Shown: piece by piece, positions 59,821 to 64,000 of the stretch
Layout: each line of letters begins with the position of its first letter
Position numbering within the stretch: the first letter of the stretch is position 1
Notes under the pieces: generated by a model
The model's database searches: none
Told to the model about the DNA's origin: nothing
Seen by the model: only the letters and a program-made list of their open reading frames with translations
Program-made: the position numbers and the translations under genes
Assembly (NCBI GenBank): GCA_031411235.1
Contig: JANOAR010000242.1
Location: 7,664-71,663 of the forward strand
Source: JANOAR01 sp031411235
GTDB lineage: Bacteria > Verrucomicrobiota > Verrucomicrobiia > Verrucomicrobiales > Verrucomicrobiaceae
Direction: 5' to 3'
Length of the DNA stretch: 64,000 nucleotides

Positions 59821-60009
59821 ATTTCCTTGCTTAGCGCTCCTTGCGAAGCGGGCCGCGATAGTGCCGTGATGCTCAGGCGATGCAAGAGAAAATCTTGATG
59901 TTTATCAATCGACTGCCCTCACAGAGCAGAAACTTCCAGCAGCGCCAAAGCGATTGATACATGATCAAAGGAATGCGTGAAATGATCGCACCCATGCTAG
60001 CCTCCCATT

Positions 60010-62580
60010 ATGCGCCTGCTCTCACTCGCCCTCTTCTTCACCGCCGCGCTTGCCCATGCGCAGACCACTGACGTGCAACGTGCGTTGGAGGAGCGCGTGC
60101 TACCGCTCATCGAGCGTGGGCTCAATGAGGGTGAATACGTGTTGGTGGAGCAGAAGTGCCAGCAGGCTCTCGCGGAGCATCTGCCCTCGCCCGAGTGGCC
60201 GATGTATCGCGTCGAAGCGCTGCTCGCGCTGGGCCAGAAAGACGCGGCGCTGACTCAGTGTGAAGCCACGACGAAGGCCCATGCCCAATGGCTGCCCGCG
60301 CTGATGCAGCAGCACACGGTGGCCACTCGCTACGGTTTAAAAACGCTCGCCGAGACCGTGCTGAAACAGGTCAATGAATCGGCCAAACTCAAGCCTGCAA
60401 AGGATCGCACGGCGGTGGAACTCGTTGCGCTCGGGCAGGCGGCTCTCGCACTGGGAGCCGAGCCAAAGAAGGTCATCGACAACTATTTCACACCTGCCAA
60501 ACGCAAGGATGTAAAGTCTGCTGCGCCCTTCCTCGCGGCGGGTGCCTTAGCCTTGACCAAGGCCGACTACTCGCTTGCTGGCACCGAGTTTCAGGCCGGA
60601 CTAAAGGCGCACGGAGAAGCCACAGCGCTGCGTTACGGACTCGCATTGGCCTTTGCGGAAAGCGACCGCGAGGAGTCGATGAAAAACGTCGAGCGCGTGT
60701 TGGAAACTAACCTGCATCACGAAGGAGCACTGGTGCTCAAGGCCCAGCATCTGCTGCGTGCCGAGGACTTTGCTGGAGCAGAGGCGGCGCTCTCGCTCGC
60801 CATCCAAGTGAACCCCATCAGCCCCGAGGCTTGGGCCTTGCGTTCAGCACTCGCGACGCTGCTAGAAAACGACGCTTTCCTCGCCGCGAACCATCGCCAT
60901 GAGGCTTTGAAATCGTGGACGCAGAATCCTGCCGTGGATCACACCATCGGCCTATGTCTATCGCGTGCCTATCGCTTCGCCGAGGGGGCGCAGCATCAAC
61001 GTGAGGCACTTGCCTTTGATGCGGCCTTCATGCCAGCTCGCTTGCAGCTCTGCCACGACTTGCTGCGGTTGGGGCAGGAAGCCGAGGCATGGAAGCTCGC
61101 CGAAGCCATTCGTACGGACGACGGCTACAACACCCAAGCCCATAACATCGGCTTGCTGGAACAAGAAATGAGCCACTATGCCACGCAGCAGCACAATGGC
61201 TTTTTGCTGCGCATGACGCAGCGCGATTGGGAGGTGTATGGTACCCGCGTCGTCGAGCTACTCACCGAAGCAAAGGACGTGCTGGGCAAAAAATATGGCC
61301 ACAACTTTGACCCGCAGAAGCCTGTGCTCGTGGAGTTTTTCCCCTCGCAGCAGGACTTCGCCATCCGCACCTTTGGCGCGCTCGGTGGGCAGGGCTTACT
61401 GGGGGTTTGTTTTGGCACCGTCATCACCATGAATAGCCCTGGCTCGCTGGCCTCTGGGCGCAACAACTGGGAGTCCACGCTGTGGCATGAGTTCTGCCAT
61501 GTGGTGACGCTGAGTGCCACGCATAACCGGATGCCGCGCTGGCTGAGCGAGGGCATCAGCGTCTATGAAGAGCGCCAGCGCAACCCCGCCTGGGGCATGA
61601 GAATGACCGCCGAATATCGCACGATGATTCTCGATGACGATGCCCTCACACCACTTGGCGAAATGAGCAGCGCCTTCATTAAAGCGAAGAGCGGCGAGGC
61701 CGTCATGTTTGCTTATTTAGAGAGTAGCATCGCGGTGCAGTGGCTCATCGAAACCTATGGTTGGGAAAAGTTTCGCGCCCTCTTGGCCGACCTCGCTACG
61801 GGCCAGCGCATCAACGAAGCCATCGCTAAAAACATCGCGCCCCTGGACGCACTGGAGCCCAAGTTTGCCAACCACATGATGTCCCTCGCCCGCAATTTTT
61901 CCCCCAAAGCCGACTGGACCAAACCCGAGCCCGATGCCCTTGATGCCAGCGATCCCCAGGCGCTCGCGAACTACGCCAAAAAGCACCCGAACAACCTTTG
62001 GGCCGCACAACAAATCACCGAGCAACTGATGGAAGCGAAAGACTGGGACAAGGCCGCTGCTGCCGCCCAGCATCTCATGGATCTCTCGCCTGCTGATGTG
62101 TCGCCAGACGGTGGTCGTTGGTTGAAAGCGATGGCTCTGCACAAACTCGCCAAGACAGCGGAGGAAGCCCAAGAGCTGCGCACGCTGGCCGACATGAGCG
62201 GTGAGGTGTCGGCTGCATTCCTGCGGCTTATCGAGATCGACACCGCTGCGAAGCACTGGCCCGGTGTGTTACTCAATGCCCAGCGTGCGCTTGCCTTGAA
62301 CCCCTTCCTCCCTGGCCCCAATGAAGCACTCGCCGCAGCCGCCGCAGCACTGGGGCAAACCGAGGCAGCCGTGCGCGGCTACCAGCGTGTGCTGCAACTC
62401 CAGCCGAGCAACCCGGCTCAGATCCACTTCAAGCTCGCTAGCCTGCTACAAAGTTCGGACAAACCCAAGGCCAAGCGTTATCTACTCGATGCCTTGGTGC
62501 TCGCTCCGCGCTATCGCGAAGCCCAGCAATTGCTCGTGGAGATGCAGGTACCACTGCCGCCAAAGCCTCAGTCAGAGTAG
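60010..62580 (+). CDS. TPR protein with zinc metallopeptidase (HExxH) domain
   Basis: An exported 856-residue protein: a signal peptide in residues 1-18 (LLSLALFFTAALAHA), then many TPR-type helical repeats (about 25-400; AQHLLRAEDFAGAEAALSLA, ALRSALATLLEND). A gluzincin-like peptidase domain follows with HEFCH at residues 493-497 and the distal WLSEGISVYEERQ (Glu near 516). Further TPR repeats run to the end (VRGYQRVLQLQPSNPAQIHF). This is the peptidase-MA-like type seen in Planctomycetes and Verrucomicrobia. The substrate is unknown. Its last 13 bases overlap the convergent pseudopilin gene. Confidence 0.88.
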   Translation: MRLLSLALFFTAALAHAQTTDVQRALEERVLPLIERGLNEGEYVLVEQKCQQALAEHLPSPEWPMYRVEALLALGQKDAALTQCEATTKAHAQWLPALMQQHTVATRYGLKTLAETVLKQVNESAKLKPAKDRTAVELVALGQAALALGAEPKKVIDNYFTPAKRKDVKSAAPFLAAGALALTKADYSLAGTEFQAGLKAHGEATALRYGLALAFAESDREESMKNVERVLETNLHHEGALVLKAQHLLRAEDFAGAEAALSLAIQVNPISPEAWALRSALATLLENDAFLAANHRHEALKSWTQNPAVDHTIGLCLSRAYRFAEGAQHQREALAFDAAFMPARLQLCHDLLRLGQEAEAWKLAEAIRTDDGYNTQAHNIGLLEQEMSHYATQQHNGFLLRMTQRDWEVYGTRVVELLTEAKDVLGKKYGHNFDPQKPVLVEFFPSQQDFAIRTFGALGGQGLLGVCFGTVITMNSPGSLASGRNNWESTLWHEFCHVVTLSATHNRMPRWLSEGISVYEERQRNPAWGMRMTAEYRTMILDDDALTPLGEMSSAFIKAKSGEAVMFAYLESSIAVQWLIETYGWEKFRALLADLATGQRINEAIAKNIAPLDALEPKFANHMMSLARNFSPKADWTKPEPDALDASDPQALANYAKKHPNNLWAAQQITEQLMEAKDWDKAAAAAQHLMDLSPADVSPDGGRWLKAMALHKLAKTAEEAQELRTLADMSGEVSAAFLRLIEIDTAAKHWPGVLLNAQRALALNPFLPGPNEALAAAAAALGQTEAAVRGYQRVLQLQPSNPAQIHFKLASLLQSSDKPKAKRYLLDALVLAPRYREAQQLLVEMQVPLPPKPQSE

Positions 62581-62978
62581 GGCTCATTGGCCAGATAGGT
62601 CAGTTGGCCATTTTGCAGGACGATGAAGGCCTGTGCCTGCGCGAGAGTTATGTCATCGACATTGGGCATTTTAAAAACATGCCCTTTGAAGGAACCGCTG
62701 GTGGGACTGACTCCCGTGACAAGTTTTTTCATCGTCGCAGGCACATCGTTGGGCACTACAAACCGCGCCCCTGCGACCAGCGCTGCATTGGCCACACTGC
62801 AAAACTCCTGGGCGGTGCGCCGGTAGGAAACGGATTCGATGCGCTTCTTGCTGGCAGGATTCAAGACCGTTAACGAGATGGCGGTGAGAACCCCAATGAC
62901 CAAGATGCAGATCACCGCCTCGATAAGTGAGAAGGCGCGAGCTGCTGGAGACCGCTGAATGGGGATGGTATGACGCAT
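62568..62978 (-). CDS. Prepilin-type pseudopilin
   Basis: A 136-residue pseudopilin. The prepilin peptidase site reads ARAFSLIEAVICILVIGVL (cut before Phe, Glu at +5), followed by the hydrophobic helix. A short pilin body follows (SYRRTAQEFCSVANAALVAG, FVVPNDVPATMKKLVTGVSP, AQAFIVLQNGQLTYLANEPY). An in-frame GTG at 62990 is possible; the ATG at 62978 is used. Proteins like this are very common in Verrucomicrobia as type II secretion/pilus-like parts. It overlaps the convergent TPR-peptidase gene by 13 bases. No assembly ATPase is nearby. Confidence 0.8.
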   Translation of the reverse strand: MRHTIPIQRSPAARAFSLIEAVICILVIGVLTAISLTVLNPASKKRIESVSYRRTAQEFCSVANAALVAGARFVVPNDVPATMKKLVTGVSPTSGSFKGHVFKMPNVDDITLAQAQAFIVLQNGQLTYLANEPYSD

Positions 62979-63110
62979 ACGGGTTAACACGGAATGGTAT
63001 GAAGAGAGTTTCGACTTGGCTTATCCTGACGAGCCCACAAGAGTTTATGAAAATAATAAACCAATTGAAGCTTCAGGCTATACATTCCTCATATTAAACT
63101 CTTCCCCTCC

Positions 63111-63860
63111 ATGCCGCCCCCTTCCTCCCTTCAACGTCGTTTGCCCGCCTTGGGCCATGCCCTCAGCCGTGTTTTTGCGGCCATGGACACGCTGGGTAAA
63201 CGCATGGCTCGCGGCACACTGCCAAGGGATGCCACCGAGCTTTTGCAAGCTGCTACGGCCAAGGCTATGCCCCCGACCCAAACACTGTTTTGTGGCTGGC
63301 GCGAGCGCACTTGGCAGATTGTCGGCAGCGGATTAAGCATGAACGAGTCAGCCCCGGAAGCTCTCACCGCCATGCTGCCCGTTTCGCTGCTTCTTGCCTG
63401 TGCCCTCCTTCACCTGCCCGGCCTGCGCCAGGCGATGCGGCGCGAGCTGCGTTATGCGCGTTATGACCGTCTGGCGCGTGTGCTGCCCCGTGTTTGGTGG
63501 GTGACGAATGACACGCTACCCCCCGGCTCGGTGATTGCTGGGCTGGGCATTACGGCCTGGAATGAACTGCCTAAAGTGCTCGCCCAGGGCAGGCGGTTTG
63601 CCTGGGTCATCGTGGATGCCAAAGGCCGCGAGATCGCCCGTGCTGAGGTGTCTGGTTCGTTGCCTCCCCTCGCGGAACAGGAAATCATGCTGCTTGTGGA
63701 ATGCTCAACACAACAGCCCTTCGATGGCTGGGTACAAGCGAGCTACGGCCCAGTAGAAGCAGGGCGCTGGACGATGAATGCAGCGCAGCAGTGGCAGCCC
63801 GAAGCGCAGCGCTGGAGCGAGTGGGAGGGCCAACGCAAGACGGGAGTAATGGCAGCTTGA
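63111..63860 (+). CDS. Hypothetical protein, 249 residues
   Basis: The upstream region is A+T-rich (from about 63030), plausible for a promoter, and codon use is normal. The protein is basic, with two possible hydrophobic stretches (LTAMLPVSLLLACALLHLPG, about 86-105; VIAGLGITAWNEL) and a C-terminal region of mixed strands: RRFAWVIVDAKGREIARAEV, EIMLLVECSTQQPFDGWVQA. I recognise no family. Its stop overlaps a TTG-started open frame that runs off the window (TTGA). It may be an accessory protein of that downstream gene. Confidence 0.7.
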   Translation: MPPPSSLQRRLPALGHALSRVFAAMDTLGKRMARGTLPRDATELLQAATAKAMPPTQTLFCGWRERTWQIVGSGLSMNESAPEALTAMLPVSLLLACALLHLPGLRQAMRRELRYARYDRLARVLPRVWWVTNDTLPPGSVIAGLGITAWNELPKVLAQGRRFAWVIVDAKGREIARAEVSGSLPPLAEQEIMLLVECSTQQPFDGWVQASYGPVEAGRWTMNAAQQWQPEAQRWSEWEGQRKTGVMAA

Positions 63861-64000
63861 ACCCGAACGCCGCGATTGATCGGCGACTATCATCACCAAT
63901 CCTTGGCCTGATGCGGTTCGGCGACGGCGGGCTCGGTATTTTCCAATACAGTCCCGCCATCGCCAAACCGCCTGAGACTCAAGCCTTGGCAAAGCTAGCC
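63857..64000 (+). CDS. Possible partial gene running off the window
   Basis: A frame that begins with TTG overlapping the previous stop (TTGA) stays open for 48 codons to the end. It reads ...SPILGLMRFGDGGLGIFQYS..., where FGDGGLGIF recalls the GDGGLALFN-type motif of heparinase II/III-like proteins. Short length and lack of a normal start make this uncertain. Confidence 0.3.
   Translation, partial: MNPNAAIDRRLSSPILGLMRFGDGGLGIFQYSPAIAKPPETQALAKLA

Noticed and set aside
8083..59864. A short motif like cgctatcrcgg near several intergenic points (8083, 17055, 43927, 48699, 57781, 59851)
   Set aside because: Similar strings also occur inside coding regions (for example near 5332 and 62512), so without counts it may just be base composition.
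1..64000. CRISPR array, prophage, integrase or insertion sequence
   Set aside because: No regularly spaced direct repeats, no Cas, phage or transposase proteins were found on either strand.

Overview
The window looks like chromosomal DNA of a verrucomicrobial bacterium, probably of the Verrucomicrobiaceae/Prosthecobacter type. The evidence is the gene families: DUF1501 and DUF1549/DUF1553 (planctomycete-type cytochrome) proteins, a GYF_2-DUF4190-pseudopilin protein, a BatA/DUF58 pair, a CAAX-protease-related membrane protein, high G+C, and many genes that lack a Shine-Dalgarno site and have pyrimidine-rich leaders. No rRNA or other marker fixes the lineage, so this is inference from gene content. 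About 54 protein genes and one tRNA (tRNA-Tyr) can be supported.

Layout. 1-7.9 kb: partial ribF, a DUF58/BatA von Willebrand pair, an orphan RND adaptor, uvrB with an unusual insertion, and yaeQ. 7.9-10.8 kb: an accessory patch with inverted repeats, a small secreted-protein fragment, and a Type II restriction-modification pair (D12 adenine methylase plus HNH nuclease) followed by a tiny coupled ORF. 10.9-14 kb: an SDR, thiS-thiH without thiG, a compound palindromic element and a PhoB-type regulator. 14-17 kb: an operon-like set of an inactive-looking cyclase-homology membrane protein, recR and a hexulose-phosphate-synthase-like enzyme. 17-23.3 kb: a GlcD/GlcF oxidase pair, a COG2509 flavoprotein, a sigma factor with a likely membrane partner, and folB. 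23.4-32.3 kb: envelope and lipid genes (a LysM protein with a decayed L,D-transpeptidase domain, accA, a PQQ-like propeller, a CPBP protease, hflK-hflC, a hydrolase, fabI). 32.4-39.8 kb: a DAO oxidoreductase and the DUF1501/DUF1549/DUF1553 genes.

39.9-43.9 kb is the most striking locus. It is a bufferin-type RiPP operon in the order bufA (six-Cys secreted precursor), bufB (DUF692/MNIO enzyme), bufC (DUF2063), a DoxX membrane protein, an ECF sigma factor, and a one-pass putative anti-sigma factor with two extracytoplasmic cysteines. The order matches the sigF-controlled bufferin operon I recall from Caulobacter, but the precursor type and the anti-sigma look different. Further along are a PAS-rich histidine kinase with a NarL-type regulator, an uncharacterised ExxH ferritin-like protein and a small secreted YHS-like metal-binding protein.

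48.8-64 kb: the GYF/pseudopilin protein, two RidA proteins, xylulokinase, an RND adaptor-permease pair, a secreted NlpC/P60-like protein, a stand-alone GcvH-like protein, a dihydrofolate reductase-cytidine deaminase fusion, tRNA-Tyr, a TPR-metallopeptidase, a pseudopilin and an unknown protein. All functional calls come from motif reading; no database search was run.
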